This document shows, piece after piece, positions 1 to 7,233 of a stretch of DNA of 8,178 bases (positions within the stretch are counted from its first letter, which is position 1; every line of letters starts with the position of its first letter). The notes beneath the pieces are model-generated. The model had not been told where the DNA came from. It saw nothing but the letters and a program-made list of their open reading frames with translations, and did not search any database. The translations under genes and the position numbers were made by a program. This DNA is from Achromobacter sp. (GTDB taxonomy: Bacteria; Pseudomonadota; Gammaproteobacteria; Burkholderiales; Burkholderiaceae_B), in contig DMTA01000084.1 of NCBI GenBank assembly GCA_003454835.1, positions 1-8,178 of the forward strand. Reading direction: 5' to 3'.

Positions 1-909
1 GACGCCTGGAAGCCCGCCAAACCCGTGCGCCTGCTCGTGGGCTTCGCGCCCGGCGGCTCGGCCGATACGCTGGCCCGCCTGCTGGCCGAGCCGCTGTCGG
101 CCCGTCTGGGCCAGCCGGTCGTCGTCGAGAACCTGGCCGGCGCTGGCGGCAACATCATGGCTTACCGCCTGAGCCAGGCGCCCGCCGACGGCTACACCAT
201 CGGCATCGCCGCGGCCGGTTCCATGGCCATCACCCATGTCCTGAATCCCAAGGGCACGAACTACAAGCCCGCCGACTTCACGCCTATCACGCTGGCTGCG
301 GTGCAACCCAATGTCGTCATCGTGAACAAGGACGTGCCGGCCAACAACCTGGCCGAACTGAAAGAGTATTTCCAGAAAACCCCGACGGCCACCTACGGCA
401 CCGCGGGCGTGGGCATCTCCAATCACCTGATCGCCGAGACCATGCTGTACAAGCTGGGCGTCAAGGTGCCGCACGCCGCCTACCGCGGCGCCGCGCCCGT
501 GATCACCGACCTGCTCGGCGGCCACATCGCCATGACCATGGACAACATCTCGACCGCCGCGCCGTTGGCGTCGCAAGGCAAGGTCAAGGCGATCGCGGTC
601 GCCTCGATCAAGCGCGCCGCACAGTTGCCCAACGTGCCGACGCTGGACGAGCAAGGCCTGAAGGGCTTTGACATGCCGACGTGGCAAGGCGTGTTCGCAC
701 CCGCCGGTGTGCCCGCCGACGTGCTGGCCGCTTATTACGCCGCGCTGCAGGACGTGCTGAAGCAGCCCGCACTGGTCGAGAAGATGGCGGGTCTGGGTTC
801 GGAGCCCGTTACCGGCATGACGCCCGAGAAGTTTGCTGAGTTTCTTGAAAACGACCGCAAGCAATGGGCCGACATCGTCAAGGCCGCGAACATCAGCCTG
901 GAGCAATGA
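1..909 (+). CDS. Bug-family (TctC-like) periplasmic tripartite tricarboxylate transporter substrate-binding protein, 5' end missing
   Basis: The frame is open from the first base, and 302 residues are present up to the TGA at 907-909. The family is usually about 320-330 residues, so probably only the signal peptide and start lie outside the window. The GTG at 25 falls inside the first conserved strand and is not the real start. The Bug signature is clear: strand VRLLVGF, loop APGGSAD, then a helix and GQPVVVENLAGAGGN, which in the family form the first ligand-contacting region. YKPADFTPIT and the later PAGVPADVLAAYYAAL segment also fit. Such proteins bind small carboxylates, amino acids or nicotinate-like ligands in the periplasm and deliver them to TctAB-type permeases or act in sensing. 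Many are orphans, and no permease gene is visible here. The ligand cannot be read from the sequence. An intrinsic terminator follows 37 bp after the stop, so this is the last gene of its transcript. Family confidence is high; specificity is unknown. Confidence 0.95.
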   Translation, partial: DAWKPAKPVRLLVGFAPGGSADTLARLLAEPLSARLGQPVVVENLAGAGGNIMAYRLSQAPADGYTIGIAAAGSMAITHVLNPKGTNYKPADFTPITLAAVQPNVVIVNKDVPANNLAELKEYFQKTPTATYGTAGVGISNHLIAETMLYKLGVKVPHAAYRGAAPVITDLLGGHIAMTMDNISTAAPLASQGKVKAIAVASIKRAAQLPNVPTLDEQGLKGFDMPTWQGVFAPAGVPADVLAAYYAALQDVLKQPALVEKMAGLGSEPVTGMTPEKFAEFLENDRKQWADIVKAANISLEQ

Positions 910-946
910 GGCGCAGCTAGTGGCTTCATGCCGCTGCAAAGTGAAA

Positions 947-979
947 CGCCAGGCCCGGGAGGGGCTGGCGTTTTTTATT
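947..979 (+). terminator. Intrinsic terminator of the Bug-family gene
   Basis: The stem pairs CGCCAG (947-952) with CTGGCG (965-970). After one G/G mismatch (953/964) it continues CCC (954-956) with GGG (961-963), closing a GGGA loop. TTTTTTATT follows directly at 971-979. This is a textbook Rho-independent terminator for rightward transcription. On the other strand the hairpin is followed by only three T residues, so it would be a weak stop for transcripts coming out of coaBC. Confidence 0.9.
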
Positions 980-1041
980 GGAGCGTCGGGAAGGGGGAAG
1001 CAGCTAGTCGGAGCGTGTCGCGCGGCTGGCCGGCGCTTATC

Positions 1042-1240
1042 GGAGCTTGCCGAGGCTAACGGAGCTTGCCGAGGTTTATCGGAGCTTGCCGAGGCTCATA
1101 GGAGCTTACCGAGGCTCATCGGAGCTTGCCGAGGCTCATCGGAGCTTACCGAGGCTAATCGGAGCTTACCGAGGCTAATCGGAGCTTACCGAGGCTAATC
1201 GGAGCTTACCGAGGCTAATCGCAGCCTGCCGAGGCTTATC
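1042..1240. repeat. Tandem array of about ten 20-bp units
   Basis: The unit is GGAGCTTRCCGAGGCTNATC. The first copy (1042-1060) is 19 bp. Eight 20-bp copies follow from 1061 to 1220, and a diverged one lies at 1221-1240. The four copies covering 1141-1220 are identical; earlier ones differ at unit position 8 (G or A) and in the last four bases. Decayed copies continue on both sides, notably 1241-1258, and the motif GAGCGTGT marks both edges (1011-1018 and 1259-1266). In copies ending in CTC the unit can fold as GAGCTT-ACCG-AGGCTC with one U-G pair in rightward RNA. In leftward RNA that pair becomes a C-A mismatch. There are no spacers, so it is not a CRISPR array. The function is unknown. Position and structure would suit a transcription barrier or protein-binding array between convergent genes, but that is inference. 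Confidence 0.95.
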
Positions 1241-1301
1241 GAGCTTGTCAAGCCAATCGAGCGTGTGCAGGCATGGCGCAGCGGGGCAATGCGCCGCCGC
1301 G

Positions 1302-2498
1302 TCAGGCCGGCATGCGCGCCGCGATCTCGGCAATGAGACGGCGCGCGGCGTCCAGCTTGTTCCCGGCGGGCAGCGGATGCGTGCCTTGCGCGTCGAAGAG
1401 CACCAGTTCGGTGGTGTCGGCGTCCATGACCTTGTGCGCCAGATTGCCGACCAGCAGCGGGATGCCCTTGCGCGTGCGCTTCGCTTCAGCGTGCTCGGCC
1501 AGCTTTTCGGTTTCGGCGGCAAAGCCCACGCACCACGGACCGTTATCCAGCTTGGCCACTTCGGCCAGGATGTCCGGATTGGGTTCGAATTCCATCAGCG
1601 GCGCGCCGCCGCCTTCGGTGGTTTTCTTAAGCTTCTGCGTGCTGACGTTCTTGACGCGCCAATCGGCCACGGCCGCCACCGCGATGAAGATGTCGGCGTC
1701 GCCCACGCTGGCCATGACAGCATCGTGCATCTGGCGCGCGGTGGTGACCGACAGGGCCGTCACGCCGCGCGGGATGGGCAGGAACGTGGCGCCGGTGATG
1801 AGGGTGACGCGGGCGCCGGCCTCGCGGGCGGCTCGGGCCAGCGCATAGCCCGTCTTGCCGGAAGAGCGGTTGCTCAGCACGCGCACCGGGTCCACGGGTT
1901 CGGACGTGGGACCCGCAGTCAGCAGCACGTGACGGCCTGCCAACAGCTTGGGCTGGAAGAAGGCGATCAGGTCGGTCAGGATCTCATGGGCTTCGAGCAT
2001 CCGGCCGTCGCCGGTTTCGCCGCAGGCCTGTTCACCGGCCGAGGGTCCCAGCACGGTAACGCCGTCGCCGCGGAGGGTTTCGACGTTGCGCTGCGTGGCC
2101 GGGTTGGCCCACATTTCGCGGTTCATGGCGGGCGCCACCAGCAACGGACAGGCGCGGGCCACACACAGCGTGGACAGCAGGTCGTCGGCCATGCCGTGCG
2201 CCACCTTGGCCATGAAGTCGGCGCTGGCGGGGGCGATCAGCACGGCGTCCGCGCCGCGCGTCAGGTCAATGTGCGCCATGTTGTTGGGCACACGCGCATC
2301 CCAGGCGTCCACAAATACAGGGCGGCCCGACAGTGCCTGCATGGTGACCGGCGTGATGAAGTGCGTGGCCGCCTCGGTCATCACCACATCCACCGTGGCG
2401 CCTTGTTCGGTCATGCGCCGCACCAGCTCGGCGATTTTGTAGCAGGCGATGCCTCCGGTCAGGCCGAGGACAATGCGTTTGCGGGCGAGATCGAGCAT
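1302..2498 (-). CDS. coaBC: Bifunctional phosphopantothenoylcysteine decarboxylase / phosphopantothenate-cysteine ligase
   Basis: This cytosolic enzyme (also called Dfp) carries out two steps of coenzyme A synthesis. The CoaB half joins 4'-phosphopantothenate to cysteine using CTP, and the CoaC half decarboxylates the product using FMN. The protein has 398 residues, a normal length. The N-terminal flavoprotein half (about 1-180) shows GGIACYK (15-21), the catalytic His76 in HIDLTR, PAMNREMW (123-130), and Cys159 in GEQACGETGDGRM. The C-terminal half (about 185-398) shows EPVDPVRVLSNRSSGKTG with Asn210, and Lys289 in the QKLKK segment. These correspond to E. coli residues known to be needed for activity. 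The ATG at 2498 fits the family N-terminus (RKRIVLGLTGGIA). No good ribosome binding site precedes it. The gene follows lspA on the same strand after 233 bp, so it may have its own promoter. A dut gene, which often follows coaBC in proteobacteria, is absent. Confidence 0.97.
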   Translation of the reverse strand: MLDLARKRIVLGLTGGIACYKIAELVRRMTEQGATVDVVMTEAATHFITPVTMQALSGRPVFVDAWDARVPNNMAHIDLTRGADAVLIAPASADFMAKVAHGMADDLLSTLCVARACPLLVAPAMNREMWANPATQRNVETLRGDGVTVLGPSAGEQACGETGDGRMLEAHEILTDLIAFFQPKLLAGRHVLLTAGPTSEPVDPVRVLSNRSSGKTGYALARAAREAGARVTLITGATFLPIPRGVTALSVTTARQMHDAVMASVGDADIFIAVAAVADWRVKNVSTQKLKKTTEGGGAPLMEFEPNPDILAEVAKLDNGPWCVGFAAETEKLAEHAEAKRTRKGIPLLVGNLAHKVMDADTTELVLFDAQGTHPLPAGNKLDAARRLIAEIAARMPA

Positions 2499-2546
2499 GA
2501 GGGCGGAGCGACGGGTTAGCGCCGCGAAATCGTGGAAGTGAGAGGG

Positions 2547-2571
2547 ATTTTATTCTGCATTGCCGCAATGC
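2547..2571 (-). promoter_or_regulatory. Candidate coaBC promoter element with an adjacent 15-bp palindrome
   Basis: GCATTGC (2557-2563) and GCAATGC (2565-2571) are perfect 7-bp inverted repeats around a single base. Read leftward, the palindrome is followed four bases later by TAAAAT (2552-2547), which matches the -10 consensus at five of six positions and lies 48 bp before the coaBC start. No convincing -35 box stands 16-18 bp upstream. A -10 abutting a short palindrome could be an operator, or a promoter dependent on an activator. This is inference from position only. Confidence 0.35.
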
Positions 2572-2650
2572 GCCGTTCGTCATGCATTAGAGGGGGCATC
2601 AAACCGGACGAAAGCCGCGGAAGGCGCAACATGGGAAATGGCGTGACGAC

Positions 2651-2724
2651 GCAGAAAGGGGCTCAGTGAAGGGCTGCAAAAGGGGGCAGCGGAGGGGGGC
2701 AGCGGAGGGGGGCGATGCCCCCCC
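2651..2724 (-). terminator. Possible Rho-dependent terminator after lspA
   Basis: In the leftward transcript, a hairpin GGGGGGC-ATC-GCCCCCC (2713-2707 pairing with 2724-2717) begins about 8 bases after the lspA stop. A segment rich in C and poor in G follows: the 56 nt from 2706 to 2651 hold 29 C and 9 G. No U-run follows the hairpin directly, so an intrinsic terminator is unlikely. A C-rich, G-poor segment is the usual feature of a Rho loading site. It would separate ribF-ileS-lspA from coaBC. Confidence 0.4.
2681..2713. repeat. Short G-rich direct repeat (AGGGGGGCAGCGG)
   Basis: A 13-bp unit, AGGGGGGCAGCGG, occurs at 2693-2705. A copy one G shorter lies at 2681-2692, and the start of a third (AGGGGGGC) lies at 2706-2713. 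Three runs of five or six G lie on the + strand, the template strand for lspA and coaBC, with further G runs at 2658-2661 and 2671-2673. Such a run could form a G-quadruplex, but one loop would have to be 8 nt, so it fits only loosely. Confidence 0.7.
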
Positions 2725-2731
2725 GGTCGCG

Positions 2732-3262
2732 TCACGCTTGCGGCTTGCGGGCGCGAAGCAGTTCGTCCAGGACCAGCAGCACCGCACCGCAGGTGATGCC
2801 GACGTCCGCCAGGTTGAAGGCGGGGAACTGCCAGTCGTTCCAGTAGAACAGCAGAAAGTCCACCACGTGGCCGTACACCACGCGGTCGATGACGTTGCCG
2901 ATGGCGCCGCCAAGGATCAGCGTCAGCGCCAGGCTGAAACGCGGCTGGCCGTGCGTGCGGCGAAGCATCCATACGATGACCACTGCCGCCACGCAGCCCA
3001 GGCCGGTGAACAGCCAGCGCTGCCAGCCTTCTTCGGACGCCAGGAAACTGAACGCGGCGCCGCGGTTGAACACCAGGGTGAAGTCGAAAAAGGGCAGGAT
3101 GTTGACGCGTTCACCGTACTGGAATGACGTGTTGAAGTAGATCTTCGTCAACTGGTCCAGCACGATGATCAGCAAGGCTAGCGCCAGCCAGCCGCCCACG
3201 CGCGCCGGCGCGGCGCGGGTGGGAGCGGCGTCCGTCACTCCGGGAGCGGAGGGGCGGGCCAT
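2732..3262 (-). CDS. lspA: Lipoprotein signal peptidase (signal peptidase II)
   Basis: This inner-membrane aspartyl protease cuts the signal peptide from prolipoproteins just before the lipid-modified cysteine. The ATG at 3262 gives 176 residues, close to the usual 160-175. It lies 2 bp after the ileS stop, with AAGG seven bases ahead as a ribosome binding site. A TTG at 3268, in frame and overlapping the ileS stop, is less likely. Visible features are a polar, Ala/Pro/Arg-rich N-terminus (about 1-22), a first membrane segment ending in VLDQLTK (about 23-40), NRGAAFSFL (66-74), further hydrophobic segments near 80-100 and 108-123, and a last one after 151. GNVIDR holds Asp126. VVDF (Asp135) and NLADV (Asp153) hold the catalytic aspartate pair with the same spacing as in E. 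coli. The neighbourhood ribF-ileS-lspA is the classic proteobacterial one, but fkpB and ispH, which follow in E. coli, are not here. Confidence 0.97.
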   Translation of the reverse strand: MARPSAPGVTDAAPTRAAPARVGGWLALALLIIVLDQLTKIYFNTSFQYGERVNILPFFDFTLVFNRGAAFSFLASEEGWQRWLFTGLGCVAAVVIVWMLRRTHGQPRFSLALTLILGGAIGNVIDRVVYGHVVDFLLFYWNDWQFPAFNLADVGITCGAVLLVLDELLRARKPQA

Positions 3263-3264
3263 GT

Positions 3265-6132
3265 TCAAGCCTTGTCGCGGGCTTCGCCCGAGCCGAACAG
3301 ATTGGACACGCAGCGGCCGCAGATCTCGGGATGATCGGCGTCCTGGCCGACGTCAAGGCGCCAGTGCCAGCAGCGTTCGCATTTCTTGTGGGCCGACGGC
3401 GTGACCTCGATGCGGGTGTCGCCTTCGCCCGCATGCACGGCGGCGCGCGAGACGATCAGGACGAAGCGCAGATCGTCGCCCAGGCTGACCAGCAATTGCT
3501 GGTCTTCGCCGTTGGCGTACAGGTCGACTTCGGCCTGCAGCGACGAACCGATATCGCCTGCCGTGCGCACTTCTTCCAGCTTGCGCTGGACCTCGGCGCG
3601 GATGGCGCGCAGGCGCGTCCACTTCGCGGTCAGGGCATCGGCGTCCGCAAACGGCGGCAGCACGTGATAGACCTCGGTGAAGATCGTGGCGCGGGCTGCG
3701 TCGGCCTGGTTCTTCAGGGCGGAGGCAACCAATTCCTTCCAGGCCTCTTCCGCCGTGAAAGAAAGGATCGGCGCCATCAGCTTGAGCAGCGTCTGCGTGA
3801 TGTCCAGCAGGGCCGTCTGCGCCGAGCGGCGGGCGCGGCTGTCGGGGGCCGACGTGTAGAGGCGATCTTTCAGGATGTCCAGGTAGAACGCGCCCAGGTC
3901 TTCCGAGCAGAACGTCTGCAAACGCGAGACAGCCGGGTGGAAATCGTAGCGTTCGTAGTTGGCCTGTACTTCCGACTGCATCTGCGCCGTCATGGCCAGC
4001 GCGTAACGGTCGATCTCGAAGAGTTCGCCGTAAGGCACCGATTGCGACACCGCGTCGAAGTCAGCCAGGTTGGCCAGGAGGAAGCGCAGCGTGTTGCGGA
4101 TGCGGCGATAGCCTTCCACCACGCGCTTCAGGATTTCGTCCGAGATGGACAGTTCACCCGAGTAATCGGTGGACGCCACCCACAGGCGCAGGATTTCGGC
4201 GCCCAGGGAATCGGACACCTTCTGCGGGGCAATCACGTTGCCGACCGACTTGCTCATCTTGCGGCCCTGGCCGTCCACCACGAAGCCGTGAGTAAGCAGG
4301 GCCTTGTACGGCGGCTGGCCATACAGCATGCAACCGGTCAGGAGGGACGAATGGAACCAGCCGCGATGCTGGTCCGAGCCTTCCAGGTAGAGGTCGGCGG
4401 GCCAGGCGAGTTCGGCGCCGTGCGAGCCGGCGAATTCGCCGTCCTTGCCGCCCAGCACCGTCGCGTGCGTGCTGCCCGAATCGAACCACACGTCCAGCGT
4501 GTCGCGGTTCTTTTCGTACAGGTCGGCTTCGTCGCCGAGGAGTTCGCGAGGATCGAGCGCCTGCCAGGCCTCGATGCCGCCCTGTTCGACGCGCTGCGCC
4601 ACCTGTTCCAGCAATTCGGACGTGCGCGGATGCAGTTCGCCGGTTTCCTTGTGCACGAAGAACGCCATCGGGACGCCCCACTGCCGCTGACGCGACAGGG
4701 TCCAGTCCGGGCGGTTGGCAATCATGGCATGCAGGCGCGCCCGGCCCCAGGCGGGGTAGAACGCCGTGGCGTCGATGCCGGCGAGCGCCGATTCGCGCAG
4801 GGTCGGGCTGCCGTCTTTGGGGGCGACATCCATGCCCGCGAACCACTGGCTGGTCGCACGGTAGATGATCGGCGTCTTGTGGCGCCAGCAGTGCATGTAG
4901 CTGTGCTTGTGCTTTTCGACGTGCATCAGCGCGCCGGCTTCCTTCAGCGCCTCGACGATCTTGGGATTCGCGTCCCAGATCGACAGGCCGCCAAAGAGCG
5001 CCAGGCTGTCCACGTACTTGCCATCGCCCATGACCGGGCTGATGAAGTCAGTGTCCTTCATGCCGTGCTCTTTGCACGACACGAAGTCTTCGATACCGTA
5101 GGCGGGCGCCGAGTGCACCACGCCAGTGCCCGAGTCGGCCGTCACGTAGTCGCCCAGGTAGACGGGCGCCTTGCGGTCGTAGGCGGCGTTGAACTGCGCC
5201 AGCGGATGGCGGAATTCGATGCCCGACAGCGCCTCGCCAGGCGCCGTGGCGATGACTTCGCCTTCGAGCTCCCAGGATTTCAGGCAGGCTTCGACGCGTT
5301 CCTTGGCGATGAGCAGCAGTGGGCCGAACTTGGGCGTGGCACTGGAAGTGACCCGCACCAGCGCGTATTCGATTTCGGGGTGGACGTTCAGCGCCTGGTT
5401 GGACGGGATGGTCCAGGGCGTAGTCGTCCAGATGACGATGGCGCCGTCGTCCACCGAATTCAGGCCGAAGGCCTTGGCCAGTTTGGCAGGCTCGGCAAAC
5501 GGGAATGCCACGTCCACGGCCGGATCCACGCGATCCGCGTATTCGACTTCAGCCTCGGCCAGCGCCGAGCCACAGTCGAAACACCAGTTCACCGGCTTCA
5601 GGCCACGGAATACATAACCCTTGTCCAGGATTCGGCCCAGCGCACGGATCTCGTCGGCCTCGTTGCTGTAGTTCATCGTCATGTACGGACGATCCCACTG
5701 GCCCAGCACGCCCAGGCGCTTGAAGTCCTTGCGCTGGCGATCGATCTGCTCGAGGGCGTAGGCGCGTGCCTTGGACTGCACTTCCGCCACGGGCAGGTGC
5801 TTGCCGTACTTCTTTTCGATCTGGATCTCGATGGGCATGCCGTGGCAGTCCCAGCCCGGCACGTAGTGCGCGTCGTAGCCGGCCATGTTGCGGCTCTTGA
5901 CGATGATGTCCTTCAGGATCTTGTTGACCGCGTGGCCGATGTGGATGTCGCCGTTCGCATAGGGCGGGCCGTCATGCAGGACGAAACGGGGCCGGCCGCG
6001 GCTGGCCGCACGGATCGCCTGGTAGACGTGGTTTTCCTCCCATTGCGCAATCCAGGCGGGCTCGCGCTTGGCGAGGTCGCCCCGCATGGGGAAGGGGGTA
6101 TCGGGCAGGTTGAGGGTCTTTTTATAGTCCAT
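3265..6132 (-). CDS. ileS: Isoleucyl-tRNA synthetase
   Basis: This class I aminoacyl-tRNA synthetase charges tRNA-Ile in the cytosol and hydrolyses mischarged valine. From the ATG at 6132 it has 955 residues, slightly longer than the 938 of E. coli. That start gives [20 protein letters not shown], which matches the E. coli N-terminus well. A TTG three codons upstream (6141) is a weaker option. Motifs in order are HIGH (64-67) in the catalytic fold, [16 protein letters not shown] (235-245) and [12 protein letters not shown] (about 335-346) in the editing domain, DVWFDSGS, and KMSKS (625-629). A C-terminal zinc site follows with Cys918, Cys921, Cys938 and Cys941. The zinc site and overall form match the usual bacterial type rather than the mupirocin-resistant, eukaryote-like type. 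The start codon lies inside the end of ribF (11-bp overlap) with no clear ribosome binding site, so translational coupling is likely. Confidence 0.98.
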   Translation of the reverse strand: MDYKKTLNLPDTPFPMRGDLAKREPAWIAQWEENHVYQAIRAASRGRPRFVLHDGPPYANGDIHIGHAVNKILKDIIVKSRNMAGYDAHYVPGWDCHGMPIEIQIEKKYGKHLPVAEVQSKARAYALEQIDRQRKDFKRLGVLGQWDRPYMTMNYSNEADEIRALGRILDKGYVFRGLKPVNWCFDCGSALAEAEVEYADRVDPAVDVAFPFAEPAKLAKAFGLNSVDDGAIVIWTTTPWTIPSNQALNVHPEIEYALVRVTSSATPKFGPLLLIAKERVEACLKSWELEGEVIATAPGEALSGIEFRHPLAQFNAAYDRKAPVYLGDYVTADSGTGVVHSAPAYGIEDFVSCKEHGMKDTDFISPVMGDGKYVDSLALFGGLSIWDANPKIVEALKEAGALMHVEKHKHSYMHCWRHKTPIIYRATSQWFAGMDVAPKDGSPTLRESALAGIDATAFYPAWGRARLHAMIANRPDWTLSRQRQWGVPMAFFVHKETGELHPRTSELLEQVAQRVEQGGIEAWQALDPRELLGDEADLYEKNRDTLDVWFDSGSTHATVLGGKDGEFAGSHGAELAWPADLYLEGSDQHRGWFHSSLLTGCMLYGQPPYKALLTHGFVVDGQGRKMSKSVGNVIAPQKVSDSLGAEILRLWVASTDYSGELSISDEILKRVVEGYRRIRNTLRFLLANLADFDAVSQSVPYGELFEIDRYALAMTAQMQSEVQANYERYDFHPAVSRLQTFCSEDLGAFYLDILKDRLYTSAPDSRARRSAQTALLDITQTLLKLMAPILSFTAEEAWKELVASALKNQADAARATIFTEVYHVLPPFADADALTAKWTRLRAIRAEVQRKLEEVRTAGDIGSSLQAEVDLYANGEDQQLLVSLGDDLRFVLIVSRAAVHAGEGDTRIEVTPSAHKKCERCWHWRLDVGQDADHPEICGRCVSNLFGSGEARDKA

Positions 6133-7087
6133 GAACGGCAAAATAGGCGCGCGCGTTTCGCGCGTCTTCGGCGATGGCGGCAGTCAGGGAAGGGAGATCA
6201 GGAAATTTTTCTTCGTCCCGCAGCTTTTGCAGGAATTCAACGCGTACGAGTTTACCGTAAGCATTGACGGACTCGTCGAGCAGGTGTGACTCAAGTAGCA
6301 CTCTGCCGCGGTCCTCGACCGTCGGGCGCACACCCAGGCTTGCGACCGCCGGCAGCGCGCGGTCGGCCAATCCGTGAACCTGCACCACGTAAATGCCCGA
6401 ACGCGCGGCGCATCGTTCGGCCACGCGCAGGTTCATGGTGGGAAAGCCCAGCGTGCGGCCAAGCTTCTGGCCGTGGATGACGTGTCCGCTGATATGGAAG
6501 GGGTGGCCCAGCAGATGACGGGCGCGCTCCAGGTCGCCCACGGCCAGCGCGGTGCGCACCTCGGAACTGGAAATGCGGTGTCCCTGCCGGTCGGTCACGT
6601 CCGCCAGCGTCTGGACCTCGAAGCCATGCACCATGCCGGCTTCGCGCAGCAGGTCGATATCGCCGCTGCGCTTGTGCCCGAAGCGAAAGTCCTCGCCCAC
6701 GAGCAGCCATTTCGTCTGCAGCCCCTGCACCAGCAGGTGTTCGATGAAGGCGTTGGCCGACATTTCGGCCAGCCGGGCATTGAACCGCTCGACTACGACC
6801 TGAGAGATGCCGTAGCGCGCCAACGCGGCCAGCTTGTCGCGCAACCCCGAAATGCGGGTCGGCGCCAGTTCCGGTCGCTGATTGAGGGTGGCGAAATACT
6901 CCCGCGGGTGCGGCTCGAAGGTCATCACGGCCGGCGTCAGCCCGCGTTCGCGGGCCACCTGGCAGACGCGGGCAAGCATGGCCTGGTGTCCACGATGGAC
7001 GCCGTCGAAATTGCCGATCGTCAGCGCGCAAGGGGCGCGCCGGTCGGGCGGGGGCAGGGATCGGTAGATGCGCAGCGATGGTTTCAC
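6122..7087 (-). CDS. ribF: Bifunctional riboflavin kinase / FAD synthetase
   Basis: This cytosolic enzyme phosphorylates riboflavin to FMN and then adenylates FMN to FAD. The protein has 321 residues, about normal. The N-terminal FMN adenylyltransferase domain (about 15-185) shows [10 protein letters not shown] (25-34), GEDFRFG (131-137) and ISSSEVR (172-178). The C-terminal riboflavin kinase domain (about 190-321) shows [10 protein letters not shown] (210-219), where most homologues have GFPTAN, then GVRPTV (252-257), Glu266 in LESHLLD as the likely catalytic base, and RDEEKF (290-295). The start is GTG at 7087, followed by [11 protein letters not shown]; no ATG lies nearby and no ribosome binding site is clear. 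It is the first gene of the minus-strand block, diverges from purN, and overlaps ileS at its 3' end. FMN from this enzyme is also the cofactor of CoaC, encoded downstream. Confidence 0.96.
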   Translation of the reverse strand: MKPSLRIYRSLPPPDRRAPCALTIGNFDGVHRGHQAMLARVCQVARERGLTPAVMTFEPHPREYFATLNQRPELAPTRISGLRDKLAALARYGISQVVVERFNARLAEMSANAFIEHLLVQGLQTKWLLVGEDFRFGHKRSGDIDLLREAGMVHGFEVQTLADVTDRQGHRISSSEVRTALAVGDLERARHLLGHPFHISGHVIHGQKLGRTLGFPTMNLRVAERCAARSGIYVVQVHGLADRALPAVASLGVRPTVEDRGRVLLESHLLDESVNAYGKLVRVEFLQKLRDEEKFPDLPSLTAAIAEDARNARAYFAVHGL

Positions 7088-7233
7088 GAGCGAGAGTTTA
7101 CAATTTTGGATTACGGGTTTGTTCGTATCCCGCCCGCAAGGTGCTCACAGGCGCCTTTTCGGGTATGGCGTGCGCCGGGCGCGCGCCTGATTGCGGGACC
7201 GGAACCGCCCGTTTTCCCTTGGAATTGTTCATC
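7088..7233. promoter_or_regulatory. Divergent ribF/purN intergenic region with a purN leader hairpin
   Basis: These 146 bp must drive both directions if ribF and purN have local promoters. Leftward, TAAACT (7100-7095) is a weak -10 candidate only seven bases from the ribF GTG. Rightward, no good -35/-10 pair stands out, although the AT-rich part (7089-7120) is the likely promoter zone. The purN leader contains a 9-bp stem, GGCGTGCGC (7167-7175) with GCGCGCGCC (7179-7187), with one T-G pair and a CGG loop. Downstream, CGGG and CCCG flank ten bases and are followed by TTTT (7212-7215), a poor terminator-like element. Any attenuation role is inference. Confidence 0.45.

Larger units (their letters stand above)
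910..1301. other. Gene-free stretch between two convergent genes
   Basis: The 392 bp between the stop of the Bug-family gene and the stop of coaBC contain the terminator at 947-979, a 20-bp tandem array and its decayed edges (about 1011-1267), and a 6-bp inverted repeat GGCGCA/TGCGCC (1275-1280 and 1290-1295) just past the coaBC stop. That inverted repeat lacks a T-run on either strand. No plausible coding region is present. Open frames crossing the array have no start with a ribosome binding site, and they consist of peptide repeats forced by the 20-bp period. Confidence 0.85.

Noticed and set aside
833..1198. A + strand open frame ending in a repeated peptide
   Set aside because: It overlaps the end of the Bug-family gene and the terminator. 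The peptide repeat is only the 20-bp array read through all three frames.
1042..1240. CRISPR array
   Set aside because: The units follow each other with no unique spacers, and no cas gene is near.
1245..2519. A 424-codon open frame on the + strand opposite coaBC
   Set aside because: Same codon-register effect as opposite ileS. Its translation is a low-complexity run rich in His, Gly and Arg.
2681..2713. G-quadruplex regulating coaBC
   Set aside because: The G runs are real, but forming four tracts needs an 8-nt loop, and the sequence is better explained by its C-rich transcript.
3331..6267. A 978-codon open frame on the + strand opposite ileS
   Set aside because: It is in exact codon register with ileS. 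Stops in that antisense frame need TTA, CTA or TCA codons in the real gene, which are rare at this GC content. The translation has no family motifs, whereas ileS has all of its own.
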